The notes: generated by a model from the sequence alone, not told the origin. A stretch of 64,000 nucleotides of DNA from JBAPUB01 sp049282455 (GCA_049282455.1 JBAPUB010000029.1:5408-69407); one strand, 5' to 3'. Positions 24,744 to 34,112 are shown, counted from the first letter of the stretch. Translations and numbers: made by a program.

Positions 24744-25375
24744 GGCGTGCCTCCTTGGGGCTCAGTGGGTGGTGGTGCCTGGGCAATGGGTCCGACGTCG
24801 TCGGGCGCGTCGAGGTTCCGCAGGGGTGCGAGCAGCGGAACGAGCTTGGCCCGGGCCCGGGCACAGCGGCTCTTGATGGTGCCGGTCGGGCACTCCAGCA
24901 TGGTTGCGGCGTCCTCGACGGAGTACCCCTCGACGTCCACCAGCACGAGCGCGGCTCGCTGGTCGGGCGGCAGGGTCTGCAGGGCCCGCTCGATCTCCAT
25001 CGCCCACTCACGACGGCCGAGCTGGTCGTCGGGGTCGACCGGTGTCGACGCGTCGCCCTCGGGCAGCGGGACGGTCGGGCGTGCCTTGCGGCGGCGCAGG
25101 AGGTCCAGCGAGGCGTTGACGACGATGCGGTGCAGCCAGGTGGTCACGGCGGACTCGCCGCGGAAGCCGGCTGCCGCCTTGTGCGCGGACAGCAGGGCGT
25201 CCTGCAGGGCGTCGGCGGCGTCCTCGGGGTTGCCGGTGGTGCGCAGGGCCACCCCCCAGAGCCGGTCTCGATGCCGGGTCACCAAGGCGGCGAAGGCCTC
25301 CGGGTCGCCGTCGGCGTGGGCCGAGAGCAGCTCGGCGTCGCTGGGCTCGCCGTCGGTCTGCTCGTCCAAGGTCAC
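24740..25375 (-). CDS. sigM: ECF RNA polymerase sigma factor SigM
   Basis: The 211-residue ECF sigma factor has region 2 (DPEAFAALVTRHRDRLWGVA, NPEDAADALQDALL, WLHRIVVNASLDLLRRRK) and region 4 (LPPDQRAALVLVDVEGYSVEDA and CPTGTIKSRCARARAKL). These bind the -10 and -35 elements of its promoters. Overlap with the anti-sigma gene and proximity to trxB/trxA match the SigM locus of Streptomyces and Mycobacterium, where it responds to envelope or oxidative stress. GTG start. Confidence 0.93.
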   Translation of the reverse strand: MTLDEQTDGEPSDAELLSAHADGDPEAFAALVTRHRDRLWGVALRTTGNPEDAADALQDALLSAHKAAAGFRGESAVTTWLHRIVVNASLDLLRRRKARPTVPLPEGDASTPVDPDDQLGRREWAMEIERALQTLPPDQRAALVLVDVEGYSVEDAATMLECPTGTIKSRCARARAKLVPLLAPLRNLDAPDDVGPIAQAPPPTEPQGGTP

Positions 25376-25400
25376 GGTGGGTCAGCGTAGAGGCTGCCGC

Positions 25401-26786
25401 TCACGAGGCCCGCACCACGACGTCGGCCACGCCGCCCTGGTAGCCGTTCTCCCCGCCGGGCAGCCCCGTGAGCCAGATCAGCACGGCGTCAGAAGGCACT
25501 GCCGGCGCGAATCGAAGAGTCAAGCGGTCCCCCGCACCGACGACCTCGGCAGCCAGGCGGTAGTCGGACAGCTTGGTGGGGTCTGCGCGCGTGGTCAGCA
25601 CCTGCAGGTCGGTCCCGCGGCCGACGAGCTCGATGTCGACACCGGACACAGGGGTGCGGTGCTTGAGACCGAGCACCAGGCCCACGCCCTGCTTGAGGCC
25701 GCCGAGGTCGCGGGTCGTGTAGGTCACCGTGGTCCAGGCACTGGTGAGGTCTCCGTCGATGGCGGCGGCGGCCTGGTCGTCGTTCTCGGTCTGGTCGCCC
25801 TGGGGGTCGAGCACCGTGACCGAGGCGATGGGCACGCTGACCGGGGTGCCCGGCGTCGGTGAGACCGACGTCCTGCTCGGCGACGGCTCCGCTGAGGTGA
25901 CCGGGGCAGCCGTCGACCTGTCCTGCCAGACCTGCCACCCGAGGAGCACGACGCCGGCAGCCAGGATGGCGACCACGGCGAGCAGTCCCGCGATGGCCGG
26001 CCAGGATGGTCGCCCCGAGGTGTCTGGACTGTGCCTGTCCCGGGCCGAGCCGTCAGCATCGACGGTTGCAGCGAGTGCGACCGAGACGGCGGCGGCGGTG
26101 TCGAGCGGAGGGCCGTCACCGGGGAAGCCCATTGCACGCCAGGCGATCTCGTCGAGGGTCGTGGGGACCCCGGCGCGGACCTGCCGTGGTCGGGCTGGTG
26201 CGTCGTCGACCCTGGGTGCAGCCGGCAACCCTGCGCAGGGACCGTCGGGCCAGCACCCGGTCAACGTGGCGTAGAGCAGCGCGCCGAGGCGTCGAACGTC
26301 ACGCAGCGCGCCAGAGTCGTCGTCCTCTTCCTCGGCGATCGCCGCCCGGACGCCGAGCCCGGTGACGAGGGCGCCGCTCTCCCCGACAAGCACGTCACGG
26401 GGGTCGAGCACGAGATGGTGCAGTCCCGCACCGTCTGCTGCCGCGAGGGCATCGGCGATCTGTCGCACGAGGTCTGCAGCGTCAGCGGAGCGCATGTTCC
26501 TCGCGGTGATGATGTCGGCGAGGGTGTGGGCGGCTGACCATCGGGTGACGACGAAGACGCGGCCGTCGTCGACGTCGACGTCGACAACTTGTTGGAGGTG
26601 CGGGTGCTCGACGGCGGCGGCCTTCTGTGCAGCCGTGCGGACCTTGCGCGCCCGCGGGTCGTCGCGTTCGAGAAGCATCACTCCCACGCCGCGATCGAGC
26701 ACGTCGTCGTGCGCCTGCCACAGGACCCGTCCCTGACCGACGGCCACAGGCGTCAGGAGGTCATAGCGTCCGGCAAGGCGTTCCAC
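25401..26786 (-). CDS. Membrane pseudokinase (MviN C-terminal-like) with discoidin-like domain
   Basis: The 461-residue protein starts most plausibly at GTG 26786 (VERLAGRYDLLTPVAVGQG). Residues 5-250 are a degenerate protein-kinase fold: the glycine loop and the ATP lysine are not conserved and the HRD-type loop reads HHLVLDPRDVLV. A transmembrane helix follows (AIAGLLAVVAILAAGVVLLGW), then an external beta-sandwich domain with DQAAAAIDGDLTSAW. In Mycobacterium tuberculosis this architecture is fused to the C-terminus of MviN/MurJ, where the phosphorylated pseudokinase binds FhaA. Here it is a separate gene about 7.3 kb from murJ. The ribosome site at GTG is weak. Confidence 0.8.
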   Translation of the reverse strand: MERLAGRYDLLTPVAVGQGRVLWQAHDDVLDRGVGVMLLERDDPRARKVRTAAQKAAAVEHPHLQQVVDVDVDDGRVFVVTRWSAAHTLADIITARNMRSADAADLVRQIADALAAADGAGLHHLVLDPRDVLVGESGALVTGLGVRAAIAEEEDDDSGALRDVRRLGALLYATLTGCWPDGPCAGLPAAPRVDDAPARPRQVRAGVPTTLDEIAWRAMGFPGDGPPLDTAAAVSVALAATVDADGSARDRHSPDTSGRPSWPAIAGLLAVVAILAAGVVLLGWQVWQDRSTAAPVTSAEPSPSRTSVSPTPGTPVSVPIASVTVLDPQGDQTENDDQAAAAIDGDLTSAWTTVTYTTRDLGGLKQGVGLVLGLKHRTPVSGVDIELVGRGTDLQVLTTRADPTKLSDYRLAAEVVGAGDRLTLRFAPAVPSDAVLIWLTGLPGGENGYQGGVADVVVRAS

Positions 26787-26823
26787 GAGCAGCGAGCCTA
26801 GGTGGTGACGGGGGCTCGGCTCG

Positions 26824-27954
26824 TCAGGGCGCGAGTCCCGGGCGGGCCACGCCGTACAACCCGTCGAAGTAGACCGGCACCACGCGCACGAAGGCGCCGG
26901 TGTGCGGAGCCTCCACCATCTGGCCGTTGCCGATGTACATCGTGATGTGGTGGATGGTGGCGGCATCCCGAGGGTCGAAGGCGTACACCAGGACGTCGCC
27001 GGGCAGCATCTGGGACACGTCCACCGGTCGGCTCGCGAAGTACTGGTCACTGGCCAGGCGAGGCAGGGACAAGCCCGCCTGGGCGTACGCCCACTGGACG
27101 AGCCCACTGCAGTCGAACGTGTCCGGGCCTTCGTCGCCCCACACGTAGGGCGAGCCGAGCTTGGTGAGGGCAGCAGTCACGGCAGCGTCGCCGAACGGCG
27201 TGCCCGAGGCGGGCCGAGCTGTGCTGGCGGTCAGGCCATAGGCGGCGAGTGCCTGGGCGGCGGCAGCTTCGGCTGCCGCCTGTCGTTGCTGGGCCAGCTG
27301 CGCTGCCAGCTGCTCGACGCGCGAGTCGGCATCGTGGAGGGCTTGGCGGGCGGCTGCTTTCAACGAGTCGAGCTGCTTGACCAGTGCCGCCGCCTGGCCG
27401 GCCAGCTGGGCGCGCTGCTGGGCCACGACCGCCTGCCGGGCGCGCAAGGTTCGGGCCGCGTCGAACGCGGCGGTCGAGGTGTCGACCGCCGTCCCGTCCG
27501 CCTGCAGGACCTGCTGGACCGTCGTGGCCCGGCTCAGCACGTCGGAGATGTCACCGCCGTCGAGCAGCGACGAGTACAGGGCCGGGGCGCCGCCTGACAT
27601 GTAGAGGGCCCGCACCCGGTTGGTCGCGGAGTCGTCGACCGATGCGCTCTGGGTGGCCAGTGCGGCCAGCTGCTGTTCGGTGCTGATGGCCCGGTTCGAC
27701 GCCGAGGCCAGCTGGTCCCTGACGTAGGCCAGCCGCTCCTGCGCGCGGTCCTGCTCGCCGGAGATCCGGGCGAGGCGGGCGCGCAGCTGCTCGGCTTGGC
27801 CCTGGGCGGTCGACAAGGTTGCTGGGTCCACCGGATCCATGCGGGCCACGATGCCGGGTGAGCCGAACGCCGGGGCGCCCTGCAGGAGTGCCGCGGACGC
27901 GGCGACGGCCACGAGACCGGTGGCAAGGCGGCGTGCGAGGCCGCGGTGGCTCAC
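26824..27954 (-). CDS. Secreted NlpC/P60 peptidoglycan hydrolase with coiled coil
   Basis: The 376-residue protein has a signal peptide (LARRLATGLVAVAASAALL), a coiled-coil region (about 45-245, rich in AEQLRARLARISGEQDRAQ-type heptads) and a C-terminal NlpC/P60 domain (about 260-376). The catalytic cysteine is in TFDCSGLVQWAYAQAG and the histidine in HHITMYIGNGQMVEAP. Such RipA/CwlT-like enzymes cut the D-Glu-mDAP or equivalent bond in the stem peptide during division. The GTG start overlaps the stop of the preceding small membrane protein gene (GTGA). Confidence 0.93.
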   Translation of the reverse strand: MSHRGLARRLATGLVAVAASAALLQGAPAFGSPGIVARMDPVDPATLSTAQGQAEQLRARLARISGEQDRAQERLAYVRDQLASASNRAISTEQQLAALATQSASVDDSATNRVRALYMSGGAPALYSSLLDGGDISDVLSRATTVQQVLQADGTAVDTSTAAFDAARTLRARQAVVAQQRAQLAGQAAALVKQLDSLKAAARQALHDADSRVEQLAAQLAQQRQAAAEAAAAQALAAYGLTASTARPASGTPFGDAAVTAALTKLGSPYVWGDEGPDTFDCSGLVQWAYAQAGLSLPRLASDQYFASRPVDVSQMLPGDVLVYAFDPRDAATIHHITMYIGNGQMVEAPHTGAFVRVVPVYFDGLYGVARPGLAP

Positions 27955-28385
27955 GGAAGGGAGCCCGTCGAACCAATCGGTTCGGCGTTGATCGGCACCA
28001 CGATCTCGGCGTAGTGCGCCAGCGGCTTGATACGGAACAGGACCAGCGTGGGTGCCGTCTTCCGCACGTCGAAGTTGACACTTCCGTCGACGTTGAGCAT
28101 GAACGTCTTCTTGGGGATCGTGGCCCCCTGTGACTCTGCGTATGCGGCGGCGGCGTTGTACGCCGCGACTGGGTCGTGGTGCTGCTGGAAGTCACTCAGC
28201 GCGTCGTCGGCGGCCGTGGCGCCAACGTCCTGCAGCGACACGTTTGTCACGGCGATGGACAAGACCTCGAAGCCGACGATGGCCAGGAGCCCCAGCGTGA
28301 CCGTCACTCTGGTCAACCAGCCCAAGACGATGCTTCCGGAGTCGCGGGCGGCACCGGAGCTCCGGGGCGAGCGGGCCGGGTCCAT
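27951..28385 (-). CDS. Single-pass membrane protein of unknown function
   Basis: From ATG 28385 the 144-residue product has a short charged N-terminus (MDPARSPRSSGAARDSG), one transmembrane helix (residues about 22-42, VTVTLGLLAIVGFEVLS) and an external domain ending NFDVRKTAPTLVLF ... INAEPIG. The fold vaguely recalls TadE/TadG pilus-like proteins, but no family can be named. It overlaps the NlpC/P60 gene by four bases, so the two products may act together at the cell surface. The start lacks an obvious ribosome site, so it could lie elsewhere. Confidence 0.6.
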   Translation of the reverse strand: MDPARSPRSSGAARDSGSIVLGWLTRVTVTLGLLAIVGFEVLSIAVTNVSLQDVGATAADDALSDFQQHHDPVAAYNAAAAYAESQGATIPKKTFMLNVDGSVNFDVRKTAPTLVLFRIKPLAHYAEIVVPINAEPIGSTGSLP

Positions 28386-28464
28386 GTCTGGACTGTCGGC
28401 GTAGGTTGCGGCGTTCTTGAGCGGCAGGAGGGTTGGGCTGCCAACCCGGCACGGGACAGCAGCG

Positions 28465-28836
28465 TCAGGCGGGTGCCCACAGGGCGTTGAGGATCCTCCA
28501 GTGCTCGTCGACGAGAACCAGCTGCAGGTAGTCGACGTAGATGGCACCGCTTGCGTGCGCCGTTGCTATCGATCCCTGGACGTGGTCGACACAGATGTCC
28601 ACGCGACGCTCGTCTGGGTCCTCGCGCCGGCCCAGTCCCTCGGCTGCCCCGTCGATCATCTCTCGTGCGGTGATCGTCTCGACCACTTGGTCGTCCTCAA
28701 GGGATCGCTTGGCCAGGTCGGGGTGGAGGGCGCTCGCCATTCGGGCAGCGTCACCGTCGAACCAGCCTTCGTAGTAGTCGAGGACAGTTGCGAGGATCGC
28801 CGCGCGGGCGTCGTCGGCTGTTGCGGTGTCGTTCAT
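28465..28836 (-). CDS. NTF2-like (putative lumazine-binding/SnoaL fold) protein
   Basis: A 123-residue protein starts at ATG 28836 after a strong GGAGGAG. It has the cone-shaped NTF2-like pattern: ILATVLDYYEGWFDGDAARM at the start, HPDLAKR, and DYLQLVLVDEHWRILNALW at the end. Members of this group bind small ligands or act as polyketide cyclases or ketosteroid isomerase-like enzymes. No specific activity can be assigned. It is coupled by ATGA to the upstream alpha/beta-hydrolase gene. Confidence 0.8.
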   Translation of the reverse strand: MNDTATADDARAAILATVLDYYEGWFDGDAARMASALHPDLAKRSLEDDQVVETITAREMIDGAAEGLGRREDPDERRVDICVDHVQGSIATAHASGAIYVDYLQLVLVDEHWRILNALWAPA

Positions 28837-29723
28837 CGGGCTCCTCCGGGACGAGCGGCAAGCAGGAAGTCGTCGATGCATGGGTTGACCACCTCAGGGA
28901 CTCGGCATTGAGGCTCGTGCCCGCTGCCGGCCATCACCACGAGCTCGGACCCGGCGAGCCGCGCCAGCTCCTCGCCGCGAGTGACGGGAGTGATGGCGTC
29001 CGCGTCGCCGTGGATGACCAGCGACGGACACCGGATGCGGGTCGCAAACGCCCGGGCCATCTCCTCGGTCAGGTCGTTCTCCTCCGTGCCTTGCGTCGCA
29101 AGCAGCACTTCGGGCGTGGTCTGCAGGCCCATCCTGAGGAAGTGATCGATCTGCTCCTGCGAACCGGTCTCGGTGAAGCACTGCGAGAAGAAGAACCTCA
29201 GGAAGTCCTCGTACTCCGTGAGCCAGTAGTGGCGGTTCCACCGGGCCCAGCCCTGATAGGAGGGCAGCACGGCCTCGAACGTGCGGGCTGCGGCGACTTG
29301 ATCGGGGTGCTCGGGTGCGAGTGGGACGTTTGGTGCGATGAAGACAGCAGCAGAGATCCGCTCCGGATGGCGAGCGGCCAACGCCAGTGCCCAGGGACCA
29401 CCTTGCGAGACGCCCGCGACAGCAGCTTGGGCGACGCCACGAGCGTCGAGGACCGCGACCGCGTCCTCAGCGACGAGGAGGTCCCCGTACCTGCGCGCAT
29501 CGGTGGGGCGGTCCGAGGCACCGTTGCCCAGACCGTCGAAGGCGATCACCCGGTAACGCTCGGCGAAGTACGGCACCTGATGGCGCCAGAAGTCGCTGTG
29601 CACGATCGACCACGTCGGAAGCAGCAAGAGGACGTCGGGGCCAGAGCCGAACTCCTGCCAGGCGATCCGCTGACCCTCTCGAGAGACGTAGCCCGCGGTT
29701 ACGGGCTCACCGTCGACCACCAT
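28833..29723 (-). CDS. Alpha/beta-fold hydrolase
   Basis: The 296-residue protein has the classic fold: oxyanion strand VLLLLPTWSIVHSDFW, nucleophile elbow VAGVSQGGPWAL (Ser106), acid near SLVIHGDADAITPV, and histidine in MAGSGHEPQC. It resembles cyclase-like or haloperoxidase-like hydrolases that sit with adenylate cyclases, but no cyclase is here and the substrate is unknown. ATG 29723 has GGGAGG upstream. The stop overlaps the NTF2-like gene. Confidence 0.88.
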   Translation of the reverse strand: MVVDGEPVTAGYVSREGQRIAWQEFGSGPDVLLLLPTWSIVHSDFWRHQVPYFAERYRVIAFDGLGNGASDRPTDARRYGDLLVAEDAVAVLDARGVAQAAVAGVSQGGPWALALAARHPERISAAVFIAPNVPLAPEHPDQVAAARTFEAVLPSYQGWARWNRHYWLTEYEDFLRFFFSQCFTETGSQEQIDHFLRMGLQTTPEVLLATQGTEENDLTEEMARAFATRIRCPSLVIHGDADAITPVTRGEELARLAGSELVVMAGSGHEPQCRVPEVVNPCIDDFLLAARPGGAR

Positions 29724-29775
29724 CGAACCTCCCAGGAGTTGCGGGTCGTGAGCCGCGTCGCTTGCTCGTTGTGCG

Positions 29776-30165
29776 TCAGGGGGCGGTCGCCATGACGCCG
29801 ATGGAGATCCGCACGTCCGACAGCCGATCCGGCAGCGGGAGCATCGCCCCGTGCCGCGCGGGTGGGTCGACGGTGAACCACCGACCCCACTCCTCGTTGA
29901 AGCCGTCGAAGTCGTCGGGGTTTCTCAACGACCAGATGGCCCAGACGACGTCCGCGAGAGTGCTCCCGGCCGCGAACAGCGCCGCCTCGACGTTGCGCAG
30001 GCACTGTGCGGTCTGCTCCTGGATCGTCGACCCGACAATGACGCCCGTCGCGGCATCGATCGGACCCATCCCGGACACGTAGACCATGCCCCCGGCCTTC
30101 ACCGCCTGGCTGTAGCCCGCGAGACCCGCCGGAGCGTTGGGCGTGGTGATGATCGTCTTGGGCAT
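29776..30165 (-). CDS. RidA family protein
   Basis: A 129-residue RidA-fold protein has VYVSGMGPIDAATGVIVG, QTAQCLRNVEAALFAAGS and the arginine in PPARHGAMLPLP that binds imine carboxylates in active RidA enzymes. The C-terminal strand reads VRISIGVMATAP, so the glutamate of the E. coli RidA IEIEAIA motif is not conserved. It may therefore be a Rid subgroup with different chemistry. The start follows AGGAGG. The 215 bases upstream to the ATPase gene are non-coding and must contain two divergent promoters. Confidence 0.87.
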   Translation of the reverse strand: MPKTIITTPNAPAGLAGYSQAVKAGGMVYVSGMGPIDAATGVIVGSTIQEQTAQCLRNVEAALFAAGSTLADVVWAIWSLRNPDDFDGFNEEWGRWFTVDPPARHGAMLPLPDRLSDVRISIGVMATAP

Positions 30166-30380
30166 GTCGACGCCTCCTGTAGCGGCCCGGAACGCTGCCG
30201 GACTGACCCGTGCCTCGGGTCCGCGACAACGGCGACGAATCTACGCCGCCCAGCAGGGAGGCGAGCCGGAACGCATCACGTCGCCGTGGCGGATACTGGG
30301 CGGTGACGAGCCGCTGTCGATGCTCAGGGCACTGCCCGCTGCGCGGCGCGACGCCGCCACACGGCGAGGGAGGTGACGCG

Positions 30381-33206
30381 ATGGCCGGAGGCGAGGCGAC
30401 GAACGGCCGGGCCGCACCTGCAGCAAGTGGTGAGTCGGTGGACACTGTCGTGGCGACCGAGCCGCTCAAGCTTCTCTTCCGCGACCTGAGCTCGAACCCT
30501 CGCGGTCTGTCGGAACGTGAGGCGGCACGGCGCCTCGAGGAGTACGGGCCCAACGAGCTGCGTCGCGCCGCACGGCGCAACCCCTGGTTGTACCTGGTTG
30601 ACCAGCTCGTGCACCCGCTCGCGCTCCTGCTGTGGGTGGCCGCGGGGCTCGCCCTCGTCATCAAGGCCCCCGTGCTCGCGGGCGCGATCGTGGTCGTCAT
30701 CATCCTCAACGCGGTGTTCGCGTTCGTCCAGGAGCGGCAGGGCGAGCAGGCAGTCGAGGCATTGGCGCGCTACCTGCCGCAGCAGGCTGTCGTCCGGCGG
30801 GACGGTCACCACCGCGACGTCTCGGCCCGGGAGCTTGTGCCCGGTGACGTCATCGAGCTCACCGAGGGCGATCGCGTGAGCGCGGACGCTCGCCTCATCG
30901 ATGGGTCGCTCGAGGTGGACCTCTCGACGATCAACGGGGAGTCCCTTCCGGCGTTTCGCTCCGCCTCGGCACCGGACTCCGGCGGGCCCCTGCTCCAGGC
31001 CGCCACGCTCGTCTTCAGCGGCACGACGTGCACCGGCGGAGACGCCGTGGCGATCGTCGTGCGGACGGGGATGCACACCGAGCTCGGTCGCATCGCAACG
31101 CTGTCACAGAGGGTCGTCCGCGAGCCGAGCCCGCTCGAGGTGCAGGTGCGCAAAGTCGCGTGGCTCATCGCAGGCGTGGGCATCGCGGCTGCACTTGTGT
31201 TCATCCCGATCGGCGTCGTCATGGCAGGGCTTTCGCTGCCTGACGCCGTCAGCTTCGCGATCGGCCTCATCGTCGCGAACGTGCCGGAAGGTCTGCTGCC
31301 GACCATCACGCTCGCGCTCGCAGTGGCGGTCCGCGACCTCGCCCGCAACGGCGCGCTGGTCAAGCGGCTGTCGGCGGTGGAGACGCTGGGATCCACCAGC
31401 GTCATCTGCACCGACAAGACCGGGACCCTCACGGAGAACCGTATGCACGCCGTCCTGGTCTGGACCCCAGCAGGCGAGCAGTGGCTGGGCGGGGCACCGC
31501 TGACGGACAGCGAGACGACACGGCTGCGACCGCTTGCGCAGGTGATCGCGTCGTGCAACACCGCCGAGCTGGCGCCGGACATCGACCCGAGCCTCGCCGT
31601 CGCACCAGGCGCGGGGACGCTCGGCACCGGAGACCCCACCGAGGTGGCGCTGCTCGCGGCCGCTGGACTTCTGGGTGCGGACGTCGACCCTGGGCGCCGC
31701 ATGGCCGGGCGCCTCGCGATGTTCCACTTCGACCCCGAGCGTCGGCTCATGACTACGGTCGACGAAGGGCCACGTGGGGCCGTCGTCCACACCAAGGGCG
31801 CTCCTGAGGAGGTGCTCGCGCGCAGCGTTGCCGTGCTCGACCCAGTGCACGGCGAAGTAATGATCGACGACGCGCGGCGAAGCGAGCTCATGGCGGCCAT
31901 CCCGCGATACGCCAGCCGCGGACTGCGGCTGATCGCCGCCGGCTACCGCGAGCTCGGCCCTGAAGCCGCGGTGCCACAGGACCGGGACGAGACCGAGAGT
32001 GGACTCACCATCGTCGGCTTCGTCGCGCTCCTCGACCCCGCGCGGCCGGAGGTGCGTCCAGCGGTCGAGCGCTGCCACGCGGCCGGCCTGCGCATCATCG
32101 TGCTCACTGGTGACCACCGACTCACCGCAGGAGAGATCGCGCGCGAGGTTGGCATCGGCAGTCCAGACGTGGACCCGGTGAACGGCGACGAGCTCGACCA
32201 GCTCACGGACGCGGAGTTCGACGCGCTGCTCGACGGCGACGACGAGCTGGTGATCGCCCGCACGTCGGCCGAGATGAAGATGCGTGTGGCCGAGTCGTTG
32301 CAGTCGACCGGCCACGTCGTGGCAATGACCGGGGACGGTGTCAACGATGCACCCGCGCTTCGACGTGCAGACATCGGCATCGCGATGGGACGGACCGGCA
32401 CCGATGTAGCACGAGAAGCAGCGACGATGGTGCTCACCGACGACAACTTCCGGACCATCGCGATGGCGGTCGAGGGCGGTCGCCGCGTGTACGACAATGT
32501 GAGGAAGTTCGTCCTCTACATCTTCGCGCACGCAACGCCGGAGGTCGTGCCCTTCCTCATCTACGCGATGTCAGGTGGCCGGGTCCCGTTGCCGATCACC
32601 GTGCTGCAGATCCTGGCGATCGACATTGGCACCGAGACGTTGCCAGCGCTCGCGCTCGGCCGGGAGCGCGCTGAGCCCGGCCTCATGGATCGACCCCCAC
32701 GTCCGAGCAGCGAGAAGCTGATCCAACGCAGACTGCTCGTCCGGGCCTGGGCGCTGCTCGGTGGCGTGTCCGCGGTACTGGTCACCGCTGGATTCTTCTG
32801 GACTCTCAGCGCTGGCGGCTGGACCCTCGGTGCCGACGTTGCGGTGGGGAGCCCGCTCCACGACACCTACCTGCAGGCCACCACGATGACATTCCTCGGC
32901 ATCGTCGCCTGCCAGGTGGGCACGGCGTTCGCTGCTCGCACCGACCACGCCTCGCTGGCGTCGATCGGCGTATTTAGCAACCGCTTGCTGCTCTGGGGCA
33001 TCGCCTTCGAGCTCGTCTTCGCCGCGGCCATCGTCGCCCTCCCGGGCGTGAGCGAGGTGCTTGGGATGCGATGGCCGCCCGCTGCGCAGCTGGCGGTCCT
33101 GCCGTTCTTCGCGGTCGCGGTCTGGGGAGTCGACGAGATCGTCCGCTGGCTGCGCCGCGGCGTGTCCGGCCGCCGATCGCTGAGCCGAGCCAGCGCCGAG
33201 GAGTGA
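30381..33206 (+). CDS. P2-type cation-transporting ATPase
   Basis: The 941-residue protein has an N-terminal cation-ATPase domain (25-70), transmembrane helices from about 75, an actuator domain with NGES at 185-188, and M4 reading NVPEGLLPTITLALA (300-314). The phosphorylation site is DKTGTLT (Asp345), the hinge MTGDGVNDAP (649-658), and six C-terminal helices follow. It resembles Ca2+ or Na+/K+-type pumps; the ion cannot be fixed from M4 alone. The usual TGES is NGES, keeping the essential Glu. ATG 30381 with GGGAGG upstream is preferred over a longer frame. It is the only long plus-strand gene in this otherwise minus-strand block. Confidence 0.93.
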   Translation: MAGGEATNGRAAPAASGESVDTVVATEPLKLLFRDLSSNPRGLSEREAARRLEEYGPNELRRAARRNPWLYLVDQLVHPLALLLWVAAGLALVIKAPVLAGAIVVVIILNAVFAFVQERQGEQAVEALARYLPQQAVVRRDGHHRDVSARELVPGDVIELTEGDRVSADARLIDGSLEVDLSTINGESLPAFRSASAPDSGGPLLQAATLVFSGTTCTGGDAVAIVVRTGMHTELGRIATLSQRVVREPSPLEVQVRKVAWLIAGVGIAAALVFIPIGVVMAGLSLPDAVSFAIGLIVANVPEGLLPTITLALAVAVRDLARNGALVKRLSAVETLGSTSVICTDKTGTLTENRMHAVLVWTPAGEQWLGGAPLTDSETTRLRPLAQVIASCNTAELAPDIDPSLAVAPGAGTLGTGDPTEVALLAAAGLLGADVDPGRRMAGRLAMFHFDPERRLMTTVDEGPRGAVVHTKGAPEEVLARSVAVLDPVHGEVMIDDARRSELMAAIPRYASRGLRLIAAGYRELGPEAAVPQDRDETESGLTIVGFVALLDPARPEVRPAVERCHAAGLRIIVLTGDHRLTAGEIAREVGIGSPDVDPVNGDELDQLTDAEFDALLDGDDELVIARTSAEMKMRVAESLQSTGHVVAMTGDGVNDAPALRRADIGIAMGRTGTDVAREAATMVLTDDNFRTIAMAVEGGRRVYDNVRKFVLYIFAHATPEVVPFLIYAMSGGRVPLPITVLQILAIDIGTETLPALALGRERAEPGLMDRPPRPSSEKLIQRRLLVRAWALLGGVSAVLVTAGFFWTLSAGGWTLGADVAVGSPLHDTYLQATTMTFLGIVACQVGTAFAARTDHASLASIGVFSNRLLLWGIAFELVFAAAIVALPGVSEVLGMRWPPAAQLAVLPFFAVAVWGVDEIVRWLRRGVSGRRSLSRASAEE

Positions 33207-33294
33207 TCGGCTCTTTGAGGCACCTAGGTCAACCTGATGTCGGCGCAGCCCATGACGGAAGTGGTGATCGTGGGTTCGCGTGGGCCTTGGGGGA

Positions 33295-33987
33295 TCAGGG
33301 TTCCCACACCGCGTGGTCATGAGCGAAGACCACGCGCGCGGGATCCATCTGTTGAAGCCGGTCCACCCACGCCGGTGCGATGGGCAGGGGCCCTCGGTGT
33401 CCGTCGCGGTGGGCCCGGACGGCCAGGACATCTGCGCTGTACTGCGTGGCCGAGTCATGGCTTTGCCCAGCGACGATGACGACACCGTCACCGCGTCGGA
33501 CGATCAGTGACTGGTGGCCATCGGTATGACCCGGGGTGGGGATGAGGGTGATGCCAGGCAGGATCTGCGTCTCGCCGTCCAGCTCCTCCCAGCGGGTGCC
33601 GGGCGCGTCCAACAGCTGCGGCAGCGTGTAGTCCTTGGTGCTGCGGGCCGCGGCGAGCTCGATGGCTTGCGTGAAGAATGGGAGCCCGGCGAGTGGGGGA
33701 TTCCCACCACAGTGGTCGAAGTGCAAATGGCAGTTCGCCACGTGCGTGATCTCGTCAAGTTGGTGTCCCGCACTCAACACCGCAGCCGGAAGCGATCTGC
33801 GACGCGGCCGGTAGTGCGCGTCCACGTCTGGATGGCTGCCCATGCCGGTGTCGAAGAGAAGCACTGAATCGGCGAGCTCGACCAGGTAGCCCAAGCACGG
33901 CTCGACTCGCGGTGAACCAGAACCGGTCTCCTCCGCCGGGCGCACGAAGTAGCCGAAGTCCACGCGTCTGACTTTGATCTCGGCCAT
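33295..33987 (-). CDS. Metallo-beta-lactamase fold hydrolase (lactonase-like)
   Basis: The 230-residue protein has the metal-binding HLHFDH (87-92), GHTDGH (His154), an Asp near 178 and a final HDH (223-225), the ligand set for two zincs. Spacing and the CHLHFDHCGGNP motif resemble N-acyl-homoserine lactonase relatives. ATG 33987 gives the natural N-terminus MAEIKVRRVDFGYFVRP. An in-frame ATG at 34020 has a better GGGGAG and would add eleven residues. It converges with the ATPase gene. The substrate is unknown. Confidence 0.88.
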   Translation of the reverse strand: MAEIKVRRVDFGYFVRPAEETGSGSPRVEPCLGYLVELADSVLLFDTGMGSHPDVDAHYRPRRRSLPAAVLSAGHQLDEITHVANCHLHFDHCGGNPPLAGLPFFTQAIELAAARSTKDYTLPQLLDAPGTRWEELDGETQILPGITLIPTPGHTDGHQSLIVRRGDGVVIVAGQSHDSATQYSADVLAVRAHRDGHRGPLPIAPAWVDRLQQMDPARVVFAHDHAVWEP

Positions 33988-34112
33988 ACCTCGAAGTGTG
34001 GCACCGGATCCGCCACACATCGGCTCCCCGGTCGGCTCGCGAGTGCCGGACTGGAACCATTCGCGGTTGCTGACGACCGGGTACCGGGTATCGGGCTGCC
34101 GTGGCAGCCGGT

